Source: Nyssa sinensis
Taxonomy: Eukaryota > Streptophyta > Magnoliopsida > Cornales > Nyssaceae
DNA: 64,000 nucleotides
Reading direction: 5' to 3'
Assembly: GCA_008638375.1 (NCBI GenBank)
Contig: CM018038.1
Span: 9,997,740-10,061,739, forward strand
In this document: positions 1-11,321 of the stretch, in pieces
Layout: each line of letters begins with the position of its first letter
Numbering within the stretch: position 1 is the stretch's first letter
Notes under the pieces: model-generated
Database searches by the model: none
The model's input: the letters and a program-made list of their open reading frames with translations, nothing else
What the model was told of the DNA's origin: nothing
Program-made: the position numbers and the translations under genes

Positions 1-1039
1 TTCTTTCAAGCAATTTAACAAACATTGAGTATGCAACAATACTACTCATGTACAAATACTTGAGTTTTCATCATAAACAAATTAAGTGTGATTAACAACT
101 TCTTTCAAGCATTTCAACAAACATTAGGTATGCAACATATTTACACACATATAAAATTTACGATTTTCACACTGAGTACATTATTACCACATGCCTTTAT
201 GCAAGAATCATAATATTGGACTTCTAACATTTTATATAGCTTCTAAATCATCATTCTATGCATGTAATAACACAAGAGTCCGTATACAACTCCATCACCA
301 TTCTAGAGTTTGCATGTTTCTACGTAGAAAGAACATGATATTGCATACAATAACAAATATTTATAAAACATACAATTAATTAGAAAACCTAGTAAAACCC
401 CTACCTTAAATGAGAAGAATCAAACCCTAACTTTCACAACCTCCACCAAATGGAAAACCAAAAAGGTAGGATTGTAGTCCTTAGTGAGTAGACCAGCTTT
501 AGTTCTTGGCCCTTGTGTAAATTCTCAACCAATCCTCCAAGATCTAAGAGAAAAGTTGAGGTTTTCTCGGGTAGAGAATGAAAAGAGAAGAAATAAGAAG
601 AGGAGGGGCTTGGGGCTTGAGAAATAGAGACAAGGGAGGTTTAACCCTCCCTTGTGTCTTATACATACATACACGCGTACATAAATACATATATATATTG
701 TTTTGTAAATTTACCATTTTACCCCTTTACTGATAAGTCCCATCCTTTTAAGTCATCAGCTTTAGAAATTTTCTACCTTTAAGTACCACATTCCAACTAT
801 ATTAAATTTATGTTATTTACATTTCATTTCACACTCCCACCATACACATGGTTCCCACCACCGTGAGTCAATTTTTACATTTTCTCAAAGTGCCGAACTT
901 CCCGCCTGCCGATCTAAAATAACTATAACATGCTATGTATAACATTTTAATCACATTAGTCATACGTAATCACACATCAAGCATATAATTATCAAATATT
1001 AATTTAATTTAATTAATTAGAAAAATCCAGGGCACTACA
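1..1039 (+). mobile_element. Right part of a putative long LTR (Tekay/Del-like), truncated by window start
   Basis: No coding sequence is visible. The stretch begins with an imperfect tandem repeat of about 100 bp (copies starting near 1 and 101), has a purine-rich patch at 575-640, and ends in an AT-rich tail followed by GGGCACTACA at 1030-1039. That ending resembles the end of the solo LTR at 39049 (TAATTAATTAGG...GTGTTACA). Calling it an LTR end rests on this resemblance only, because the left end and target duplication lie outside the window. Confidence 0.3.
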
Positions 1040-1129
1040 TGAACATAATGATAACATGTATAAACTACTTAGTACAACTGCCATAATAAAACTAAAACAT
1101 CTCTCCTCCATTGAATAATAGTTTACTGA

Positions 1130-4100
1130 TTCCTCGGCTTAAATGTAGACTCATATATTTCATCACTAAATTTCTGCACATAATTTGATCCAAAAGAACT
1201 GGACAAGTCCACCAACAAATCACTCAATTAATTAGAGTCTAATACATAACTCTATCCTGGATCCAAATTCAACAAAAATTATACAACATACCAAATAGAA
1301 TACGTAAAAAATCAACTCGCTTGTCTTCTCGGGCACTGGCTGATGAAAGAATCTTCTCTGGCCCATCTGTGGAACTATGCATTTTATAACCCAAAGTGTC
1401 TGTAAAAAGTATCATTCGTTCAAAACAGCAATAGAAAAATAAAATTATTTGAGTGAATAAATAATGTTCTGCCAGCTTCAATAGAGACGATTAAATAAAA
1501 AATAAGATTTTCTACCAAGGGAAAAAAATTATACAAGAGACATCATGCCAATAATAATACCAATACAAAATATCCTAACCACGCTTTTAAAATAATTTAA
1601 TTCACACTGAGTCAGTAACAACTGCAGATCAATAACCAAGTAAAACTGCTGTAAATTTTTCATGAGATGTCACTTTTTTTTCTTTCGGAATCAGACTCTA
1701 TGCTTATTCCAACCCGACATGTAATAAAATCTTCCATTATGTATCACTAACATTTTTGAAAATTCAGCAATCTCCTAAGACTCTCATTATCATTTGGCTA
1801 GGCCCACAGTTCATAAATTTTACTAGGATTGACAAGAACATGTGAAAAATTTGATTCTATCATGTCACACTATTTCTAAGGTAAAAATTCAAGAAGAAAA
1901 ATTACCTTTTCCAAGATATGCTCCTGTTTCTTTTATGTGTTTCAGGTGATCACTTGGCTAAAGAGTAAAGACTCTAGAACAAACGAGTAGATAAATTTTC
2001 AAGTCAAAAAAAGAAAATTATTCAAATAAATTGTTTAATGAGAATAATTTGGGTGAAAGAATTTGGGTCTAAAATTCCAAATTTTGTTTAGGGCCCATTT
2101 GGGATTGAGTTTGGGCAGCCCAAAAGCACCTTCCTAGACTGCGAAGCAGATTGGGCTCCAAAAGATCCGTTTGGGTGCACTGATACGGTTGGACACAAAG
2201 GCCCAAAACCCTGTTTTGGATAAGCAGCACAGAACTGATTCAGCGGGCCGCAATATTTATCTAAAAGGTTAATTTCCCACTTTATCTTACTGGTTTTGAA
2301 ATATTACATGCCATGTGTACAAAGCAGCCTTTATAAATTCTTTCAGAGAGTGTAATAAGGCCAAAGAATGAGGCCACGGTGTGTTGGAACCAGCATCTTA
2401 GGTTAAGGTGCCAATGGAACTAGCCACTGCACCATGGTAATGTTCCTGCTCCTTCTATGGTAATTTAAATTATATAATAATTTTTTTTTTTACCAGTGTA
2501 AAATATATTTACAATTATATATATAATAAAATATTTATTTAATTTTTTTGTATATATTCTATGAACTTTTTAATATATAATATATTTATCAAATTATTAT
2601 ATGAATTTTTTATTTTAAATAATATATGGCCAAACATATTCAAATCATCTAATAAAATATCAAGGGCAAAAAAGACCTTGTAACATCAAGAATCACTTAT
2701 GAATAATCTTACCCAAGGGGAGCTTCAGCTGATAGGAAATTGATTCTAAAACAAGTAATTATGGGAAAGTGATTCTAGGAGAATCAGTTTAGTATTTGGA
2801 TTGATATAATTTAGCACTGATTATATGTCAAAAGTAATAATTGAATGTTTGATAACAATGTTACCTGAAACGTGAATCGTTATGTTACGTGGAACAGGAA
2901 TGTAGATCGTCACTTGTTATAAAACGTGGTATGTTAGGGATAGGCTTTTTCAGGTCTCTTTGTTAAAATGAAATACGTTTACTTATAACGTGATATGATT
3001 TTTTATTATATTTGTAATAATTGGAAAAAGAAAAAGTGAGACGCTAATTCTGAAGCTGGGAGGCACAGCTTCTTGGTTCTAGTGTTTTAGGCCTTCTACC
3101 AACGTGCTTATGGGACAAGCTTTTAGAGCCAAACAGATCTACAACATGTAACTGCGTTTTGGGCTGCCAAACGCTCAAAGAGAATCTTGAAACGGAGCCC
3201 CAAACGGACTCTTAATCATCACTTCTAACATTATTATCACTTTTAAAAACAGTCATCCAAACACCAAATTGTTTTTTCAAGAAACACTTCCTGCAAACCT
3301 GTTTCTTACCGAATCACTTCTCTAATAGTTTTAGCAAACCCAACGGACACTTAAGTCTTTGGATAGATTATCAAAAGATCCCACAACCTAATGTACAACT
3401 ATATATCCATGATTTTAATGAGAGGAGCATCTTAGTCAAATACTCAAATCAATGCAAGTAGTTGAGAATGTATGTCTTCATACCATTTGAAAATGGCTTC
3501 AACATTTAATGCAATAGACATGTAAAAGCGTTGAAAGGATTGAAAATAACTTGGTGAGTTAATGCTAATAATACTGTTATAACTATCTAGAGTGGACTAA
3601 AAGACCAAGGAATGGCTGCTTACTCTTTTTAACATATCTTCTGTATTTTAGAGGCTAATACCATACTTTCAAATAAATATCATTATTTGGTTCCTAAACC
3701 TTTTTTTCTATTAGTTATTTGGTTCCTAAATTTAAGTAAAAACTTTTGGTTCGGAACCTGTTTGCTGCTTTCTGTATCATGTTTAAATTAACCAAAAAGA
3801 CATTAAGTTTCATTCCCTTAAGTTAACACAAAATCCAATTTCATTCCATGATAACGCCACGGGCCATTGGCCTATTAAAAGAGCCTTTTAGTCAATTTGA
3901 ACATATGCAACCAAAATTCAGCCAATGCATCATGTTCTCAACTTAGAATTTTTAATAAACAATTATAAATCTGACATTATTCAGAGGTCATATAGTTATA
4001 GAAAAGACATTCATAAACCATAATTGTGTATATCCTAAACAATTACACTAACAATATTTCCAATAACCAATCCAAGAACTAATAGAATTACAGGCACGCC

Positions 4101-4560
4101 CAATTCAATAAAATAAAATAGTAAAAAATTACGAAAATGAATTACCAGGTGGAACGGTTTTCGCATTCATCAACACTGTTGCTTCGGCTGCAAAAATTAA
4201 GTTGAAGTAATCAAAAAACTAATCTTTGAATAATCCAAAGAGCAAAGAGTGCAATCAACTTCGTGTAACTTCCTTTAATATCGAATTACTGAGAAGTCAA
4301 TCTTATGAAAATCCAGAGTATTGTACCAAATTATATGATGAAAAATCGAGATTATACATTGCAAATAAAAAATTTACTCTGTAAGAAATAAACAATCTAC
4401 ATTCCCAATGACTTGCTGAAATTAAATCTCTGGTTTCCCCCGCAATTTACAGCCCTAACTTTCACGACATTGAGAGAGAGAGAGTGTGTGTGTGTGTACC
4501 TGAGGGGAGAGCTGTGCGTTGTGAACAACTAAAAGGGTTTTAGGGTGGTTCATAAGTAAG
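1130..4560 (-). CDS. Unrecognised small protein gene, gene model uncertain
   Basis: Several minus-strand exons have good splice signals. An apparent 5' UTR exon runs from about 4560 to 4500. The next exon is 4187-4146, with two overlapping ATGs; the one at 4166 gives a frame that continues into the next exon. Then come 1957-1906 (encodes PSDHLKHIKETGAYLGK) and an exon starting at 1399 (encodes DTLGYKMHSSTDGPEKIL and continues to about 1304 or 1292). A last open stretch at about 1220-1130 encodes DLLVDLSSSFGSNYVQKF and ends at a stop near 1130. The first joins keep frame, but I could not join the last exon in frame with canonical sites, so it may be mis-modelled or a decayed gene. The product would be under 100 aa. 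I do not recognise the family. The large intron 1958-4145 carries a transposon. Confidence 0.4.
2091..3211. mobile_element. Tourist/PIF-Harbinger-like non-autonomous element
   Basis: It starts GGGCCCATTTGGG and ends with the near-complement CCCCAAACGGACTC, with TTA directly outside both ends (2088-2090 and 3212-3214). A 3-bp TTA duplication with GGGCC-type termini is characteristic of PIF/Harbinger MITEs. Subterminal GGCAGCCCAAAA occurs inverted on both sides. No transposase frame is visible. A second similar terminus followed by TTA at about 3332-3355 suggests nesting or an older flanking copy. The element lies inside an intron of the small minus-strand gene. Confidence 0.5.
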
Positions 4561-5475
4561 ATTACCAGATCACCCTTTTGTTTTGTGGTTAACGAGTGTT
4601 TAGCTTATTTCTCCAAAAGGCAAAAGCAGTTTAAGATATTTTTTCCTGTAAAAACATTTTTATGTAGTTTAAAGAATAAAATCAAGAGAAAAATACTAAA
4701 AAATTCTTAAAATAAATATTTAATTCAAAAATTTTATGATATATTTTTTCTATTTAAAATATCTAAAATATAAACTTTTAATACAAAAAGTTCAATTGTT
4801 AACTTCCATTTTAACACCATTAAAAAAATTTATTAATTAAACCAAAATAACCTTCAAATTTCTCATGTAATTTCTGATAATTACAGATATCTTCTTTATA
4901 CTTCGAAAACCTACATTGTCCCACGTCAGAGTTATCTTTCAAACGTCGTTAACATAATATTTTCATTTACTATTTTATCTCCACAATTTAATATAATTTA
5001 TTAATAACAAAGTCAACTTCTTCTTAATTGACCTAAAACCCAACTCCAACTCCAACTGTCTTCCTCTTTCACGCATTATTCCTCTATATGTCATCCCAAA
5101 AGCTTAACCCGTAGCACTCCATCGTCGACGCCTACCACCGATCCCCACCGCCAACCTCCGATTCTCAACGCCAACACCCACCATTGATCTCCACCGCTAA
5201 TAGAGAAAGAGAGCACGAACTGAAGTTGTCCTGCAAGACCCCTACTGTCGATCCCCACCACCGACTCACCCAACCCATTTGGATTTCTCTATAATCTTTG
5301 TTTTTTTACTCCTTTTGGATTCATCTTCACCGCATATATACATATATATATATATATATAAATACCCATAACTAACATGACTGTCCAAAACAAAGTGGAG
5401 CCTTTGATGAATCAACAAATTATCATCAACAAGGTCCTTACTCAAATATCAAAATGTAAGTTATTCTTGAAGCTA

Positions 5476-5506
<31 letters not shown>

Positions 5507-6902
5507 TAAAGGAGTATAATCTGTTAGATCCTTTTACTTTGAAATTGTTTGTGGGCATTAGACATTCTTGATGAGTGAGAATTATCACTCTGGTTAAGAC
5601 GATTATATGTGGCCATTAGTGACCCATTTTGTTGTTGCAAGTCATGCTAGTTGAGAGATGCTTGAAACAAGTGGATTGGGCTTTCAATTTTGGGATAATC
5701 AAAAACTTCAAACATGGTGGAATCTTATTAGTTTGAATTTTAATAATGTGAGTGTTTGTTGACTAGGTTTTTGGTGTGCAGATTGGGATTGATTTCTATT
5801 TCATTTTTTAGTATATGAAAATTTATTTTGTTGACTTTTATTTCTTCTCTTTTATTAGGTTTGAATTTTGATGATGCAGGAGATTTTTGCGATATAATAA
5901 TCTATTTGTTGAGTATGATTTTTGTTGTGCAGATTTTATTTTCTATCATGTGTCTTGTAAATGATTTTCATATTTAATGTTTGGTTCAAGTTAAATTACT
6001 TAGAAAATGCAATGCAAATTTGTTCTGCCCCTCATTTCTTCTCTCTCTAAACCAATCATTTTATATAAACCTGACCATACAAATTTATTCTTACTGTCAA
6101 CAATATTTTAATTTTTTTCTTAATTTCTTAGTGTAATATATATATATGTATAATTGTACACATAATTTTATATATATTATATGTATACAATGTGTATACA
6201 ATGATACACACGTGTGTGTATATATATATATATATTTTGAGAAGAATAGAATTTTTAGTAATACACCCTTAAATAATTTTAGAAAGACTTGCATATAGTT
6301 TTTTTTAGAAAGAGGGGGATTTGCAAAGAGACAGTTTAGAAAAAAAAAAATTGGAGACATGGTGATGTTCTTGGGAAAAAAATAAGGGTATTTTAATAAT
6401 TTAAATTTGGAATGTTGAACTATACAAGTCACACTGACTATAAGAAGTGTAAAATTAATATTTTGAAAGTGTTATAGGGTAATCATCAATTTTCATTCTT
6501 GCTAGTAACCGAAATTGATAACTAATAATCAAAATAGAAAAGGAAAAATATATATTTTTAAAGTATAAAAAATGTATCTGTAATTATTATAAATGACCGA
6601 AGAAGAAGGAAGTATAATTAATCCAAAAATCAAAGATGGGATCGTGTGTGCAAAGAGAGATTGAGAGTAGGAAGAGAGAGATACGGAGAGCCCGTTTGGC
6701 TCGGCGTTTGCCCAACCCAAACGAACTTTCAAAACGGACATCTACAACGGGCTAATGTTCGGCTGAATTTTTGGCCCAAAAAACACTCGGGAATTGGACT
6801 CTGGAATGAAACCGATAGCCACTGGCGTAGGCAGCGTCCTGGCCCAGTGCAAATACAACCTCTAAGAATGGCCTCCGTTTGTTTTAATTACGAAAATACA
6901 GG

Positions 6903-7052
6903 CCATGATTTTACCCATTCACCCTCCAAAGTCCGATTTATTTTCGAAAAACCAGGTCTTCCTTTGACATGGGCGCTAGCTTATTTTTTGAAATTTCCTT
7001 CCATGTCCTAATAAGGACAAAATCATTGGAGGGTGAATGGATGAAATCATGG
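6903..7052. repeat. Foldback repeat with 25-bp arms
   Basis: The left arm 6903-6927 and right arm 7028-7052 are inverted copies matching at 23 of 25 positions, around a loop of about 100 bp. The motif CATTCACCCTCC sits in the arms. It could be a small MITE, but no target duplication was identified. Confidence 0.6.
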
Positions 7053-7928
7053 AGAGAGAAAAAATAATGGACAAAATCAAGAAAAAAATAATAAAAAAAT
7101 GTCTGACATGGGTCTCACTCCAGCAAATAGGGATGGGTGAACATTACAAGAGAGTTCAAGAATCAAATTGAGTGGGATTGCGACGGTTTGAAACTGAAAA
7201 GTCATTGGGATAATTTAAAGAAAGACGGGAGTCGTTAGACAAATTTGAAGGGTAAATGAATATTATTTGGTTGATTCAAGATACACAAACATGAAAGGGT
7301 TTCTTGGTCCTACAAAGAGAAAATATATCATCTACCTGATTTATTCTACTTTGAATATTCTTTAAAAAGGATTGTATACCTTTTTTTTTCTATTTAACTA
7401 AAGATTAAAACTGAAATATATCTATTTAATTATTAATTATATTTATATTATTAATATACTACATAACACTAAATTAATCAATACAAAATACAATTTTTTT
7501 GAAATAAAAACATTCAATTTATTAAATAAAAATATTTATTTGATTTCAAATTAATTAATTATTTCAATACCAATATTTGTAATTATAAAATTAAATTTTA
7601 TTAAGTCACTTTAATAACACTATCACATAACATCAAATATTATTTAATAATAAAATGGACTTTTATGCTTTGCAACCACTTATAAATAATTTTAACTAAA
7701 CACTCAAAAATTAATATGTTATAATAAATTATTTTTGTCAAAATATTTAAAATTTATTTTACAGAAGCCATTCTACCATAATTTATTATTCATAAACTAA
7801 AATATTCCCGAACTAGCTTAGAAAAAGAAGAGAAAAACAATAAAGAGATGATCACCTTCTGATGGAGAGTATAGTAAGGTCGGGAAAGATAGGAAGGAAC
7901 AAAAGTCAAAGAAGGAACCACACCTTTT

Positions 7929-7996
7929 CAAGATGTAATTTTAAATTAAATTTAATTAGGATAAATTTTTAATTCAAAATTGCATCTTGAAGATGC
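7929..7996. repeat. Double hairpin
   Basis: Arms 7929-7947 and 7971-7989 pair at 17 of 19 positions around a 23-nt spacer. The right arm overlaps a second near-perfect palindrome (TGCATCTTGAAGATGCA). Function is unknown; a transposon end is the simplest explanation. Confidence 0.5.
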
Positions 7997-8104
7997 ATTT
8001 TGTGATTCTGTTGAAAAATTATTTCAAAATGACATCTTGCAATTTTAAAAAAATGAATGAGTCTGAAAAATAAATTTAAAATTACGTGAAATGGTATATA
8101 AATT

Positions 8105-8597
8105 TTAAAATGGTAAATTATACTAATATTTTCTGAAATTTCTAACAACTATAAAGACTTCTCCTGAAATTTTTAAAATGACACTAACATTTTCTATGTT
8201 TACCGACAAACTATAAAGTTTTTTTTTGCAGTTTTATTTTTTCAAAATGACAAAAATACTCATTTATTTATTTATTTTCTATTTTTATCATTTTTTTAGA
8301 GAAAATTTTCATTCTATATAAAAAAAATTTAAGATAAAAAATTTATATTTTTAGTTTAAAAATATTTTAATTAATATTTATATGAAAATGAGAAAAAAGT
8401 TTAAAAAATTAGTCAAAATTTTAAAAATGTAAAAAAAAAAACATGAAATGAATATTTTTGTTATTTTGAAAAAAAAATGTTGTAGGAGAAGTTTTTGTAA
8501 TTTGTAAGAAAAAAAAAATTATTATTATTATTAAGAATTTTAGAAGAAATATTTATAATTATAAAAAATCTGAAAAATAACAATCAGTGTAATTTAC
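8105..8597. repeat. Foldback family member, copy A
   Basis: The ends read TAAATTATACT and, inverted, TAAATTACACT. The inner parts are rough complements around CAAAATGACAAAAATACTC and its inverse (ATTTTTGTTATTTTG). Two related copies occur at 24983-25537 and 27551-28048. There is no coding capacity, so this looks like a MITE-like foldback family. Confidence 0.5.
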
Positions 8598-9394
8598 GTA
8601 TTTTATAAACACGGGTCAAAAATTCTCATGATGTCGGGCGGTGAGTGTTTCACGCGTTTGAGGAGCGTGGCTTCGTCGTGTCATTAATTATGTATCGATC
8701 AGCATGAAGTCATGTTAGAAGACTATTATGCGTTTCTCGATATTTTCCGACAAGAGCGGTGATGTATGGTATGCAACAATGTCAAAAGTAACGGACAACG
8801 ACTCGAATGAGTTTTTTTGAATGGGTCTCGTTAACTTACCAATGAAGATTAATATCTGCCAAACACGGCAATGAATTGCACATTAGTTGGTATTTTTAAA
8901 TATTCATTTTAGAATTTAAAATTCACGTGTTATACCACAGAGAGGATGGTGAATCTTAGTCCAAACCCATTATTTAAAAAAAGTTGACTCTTTATTATTT
9001 TCTTTTTTATCACATCAATAAAAGAATGACAAATTTCAAGTTTAAGTTTTTTTTTTTTTTTTTTGTTAATACTGAAAATTAAACACTCTCTCGGAGTAGT
9101 TCAAATGAATTGATAAATGTATTGTAAATTCAGCGATTATTACTTCAAACTTTTCATTTTACGTCTCACGAGATTTGTAATATAGATCTCATAAAGATAG
9201 AGAAATTAATTTAATAACTAAAATACTTGATAAAAATATTAAAAAATTTAAAAAATTAATTTAGTACGACAATAGCTTTTCGTTTTCATAGAATCGTAGT
9301 TAGAATTTCTTAGTTTGATTATTTTTGTGATCATTTATTTGTAATTTTACCAACAATAATTAATACCAAAATCTTAGAGAAAATTTATTTTATT

Positions 9395-9547
9395 AAGTCT
9401 TGTTTGTTTGTTGGACTGCATTAGAGTATATTAATTATTTATTCACTATTAATGGGGAAACCATCACCAGTATTATATAATACCACAACCTTCTCCCATT
9501 ATATAATCTCCTAATAGGATTATTCTTCCACAAACAAACTAGGCCTT
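9395..9547. mobile_element. Short MITE, hAT-like termini
   Basis: About 150 bp with imperfect inverted ends: AAGTCTTGTTTGTTTGTTGG at the left and the complement of AAGGCCTAGTTTGTTTGTGG at the right. No clear target duplication was found. The internal sequence is AT-rich and non-coding. Confidence 0.45.
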
Positions 9548-10430
9548 GATGGATTTCATTCATCTTTAGTATTGCATTCTCTCAATTCATTTAATATGGG
9601 ACGTATATTAGATAATAGTTCATCAAGATCAATTCTCTTATAATTAATAGATATATGAGATTAAAAATTTATTAATTATTAATTTTTTTTTATATTTTTA
9701 TTAACTTATAAATATTTTTTACTTATAAATAATTTTTAGTATAAAAATAAAATTTTATATGCAATTTTCACTAATATTTTAGTTGTTCTTAAAAAATACA
9801 TATAATACTCAATTTATGGGATAAAAAAACTCCTAATATCTATTTTAAGTAAAGAAGTTATGTTTCTTTATTTATAATCTTTTTTATTTACAATGCTTTT
9901 GACATCAATTATGTAAAATTAATAAATATAATTATTAAGATATGTCATAAATAAAAAAAAATATATAAGTACATACATAATTATTTTTATCGCTTTAATA
10001 AATAATATAATAAAGAGTTTTTATGAAAAAATTATTAATTATTAAATAATAAAACTATTAATTATCAAGTTGATTCTTTAAAAATTTATTATTTATTAGA
10101 AATAATTACTTTATTTAATATTAATTATAAGAGAATCAATGATAAATAGTATATTAAAATAATTTATTATAGAGAGAATCTCAAATCCAATATTAATCAC
10201 TTCAAAGTTGTATTGTATTTATAATATATATTAACAATAATAATCATGATTTTAATGAGTTTGAATCATATTACATGAATAAGTTTGATTTTTCAAACAT
10301 TCTAAAAAATCTTTTACCATTTTGAATATAATTTCGAGCAAAATTAAATTACACTAAATGACAGACCACACTCGTATCAATCACATGCACAAGTCAAAGT
10401 CAACAGTATGATTTTTTTTCAATATAAATC
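9548..10430. other. AT-rich intergenic spacer upstream of choline kinase
   Basis: About 75-80 percent A+T by eye, with short ATTAATTATT-type runs. I see no gene, structured RNA or clear transposon end. Confidence 0.5.
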
Positions 10431-10437
10431 CAGACTA

Positions 10438-10700
10438 CACGTGTCGTATAGCCACTGGATTGATAAATATGATATTTTGAAACTTTAGCTTAGCTGGTTA
10501 GTTTTGGCCGTTTACTTCCCACCCTCTTATATGTTCATATTTTCCCGGAAATTTCAGACACCGACACGTGGCTTTTCATAATTGGCAGTTGACTGGCGGT
10601 ACGCGCTTCGATGCGTGTGGCTAATTTATGATTCCCATGCCACGTGTTAATCGGTGCCGATATAAGCTAAGATATATACACTCCGTTAATAAACCGAGAA
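10438..10700 (+). promoter_or_regulatory. Choline kinase promoter with three G-boxes
   Basis: The palindromic G-box CACGTG occurs at 10438-10443, 10565-10570 and 10641-10646. The middle copy sits in ACACGTGGC, the ABRE-type context bound by plant bZIP/bHLH factors. A TATA-like ATATATAC lies near 10673, so transcription probably starts around 10700. Regulation by ABA, stress or light is inferred from the motif and was not shown here. Confidence 0.55.
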
Positions 10701-10892
10701 AAAGCAGATGCTTGGTCTAGCGACTCTAGCTGTATAGTTATAATATATATCTATATCTATACTTATATATCAGCTATATATATCTACACGACTTTGTCAA
10801 TAATCATTTTCATATCTGCCCATTACACAATAACTCCAAGCTTTCAATTGTTATTAGCTCTGCAATTTTGTTAAAGAGTCTGTGGTTCTTGG

Positions 10893-11316
10893 GTAAGTTC
10901 TTCACTTCTTGTTAATTATTGTGGGTATTTCAATGTGTGAACTTCTATTTCATCTGGGTTATTCATGTGTGTATGTATGTGTGTGTAGTGTTAAAGAAAA
11001 TAAAGTTGATCCAATTTAAAATTTGGACTTCTATTTCATCTGGGTTTATCATGTGTGTATATACATATATACATGTATATATATATATGTGTGTGTGTGT
11101 GTGTGGTGTAACGTTAAAGAAAATAAAGTTTATCCAATTTGCAATTGGAACTTCTATTTCATCCATGCTTATATACACAATTTACAATTTGAACTTCTAT
11201 TTCATCTGGTTTATCATGTGTGTATAGGGTTAAAGAAACTAAAGATACTCTTGGAATGATATATGAAAGCTGAAGTCTGTTTATTTTTTCATAAGGTGAA
11301 GCATCTTTCAATTCAG
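10893..11316 (+). other. 5' UTR intron of choline kinase with internal repeats
   Basis: A good donor (TTGG|GTAAGT) lies at 10892/10893 and an acceptor (ATTCAG) ends at 11316, six bases before the ATG; an alternative acceptor ends near 11295. The intron holds three to four imperfect copies of a unit of about 90 bp built on ACTTCTATTTCATCTGGGTT plus GTTAAAGAAAATAAAGTT, interspersed with TG/TA microsatellites. Confidence 0.6.
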
Positions 11317-11321
11317 ATTCC

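Larger units (their letters stand above)
4561..9394. other. AT-rich intergenic region without a recognisable gene
   Basis: No gene is supported here. The contents are TA runs (5337-5360, 5480-5506, 6139-6235), long A and T runs, and several foldback repeats annotated separately. The short open frames have skewed composition and no recognisable domain. Confidence 0.6.

Noticed and set aside
5091..5273. Minus-strand 60-codon frame rich in Gly/Trp
   Set aside because: It arises from a repeated CACCGATCCCCACCG-type composition. It has no domain, no splice context and no homologue that I recognise.
6646..7011. 121-codon plus-strand frame
   Set aside because: It runs through Tourist-like terminus phrases and the left arm of the 6903-7052 foldback, so it is a chance frame in repeat sequence.
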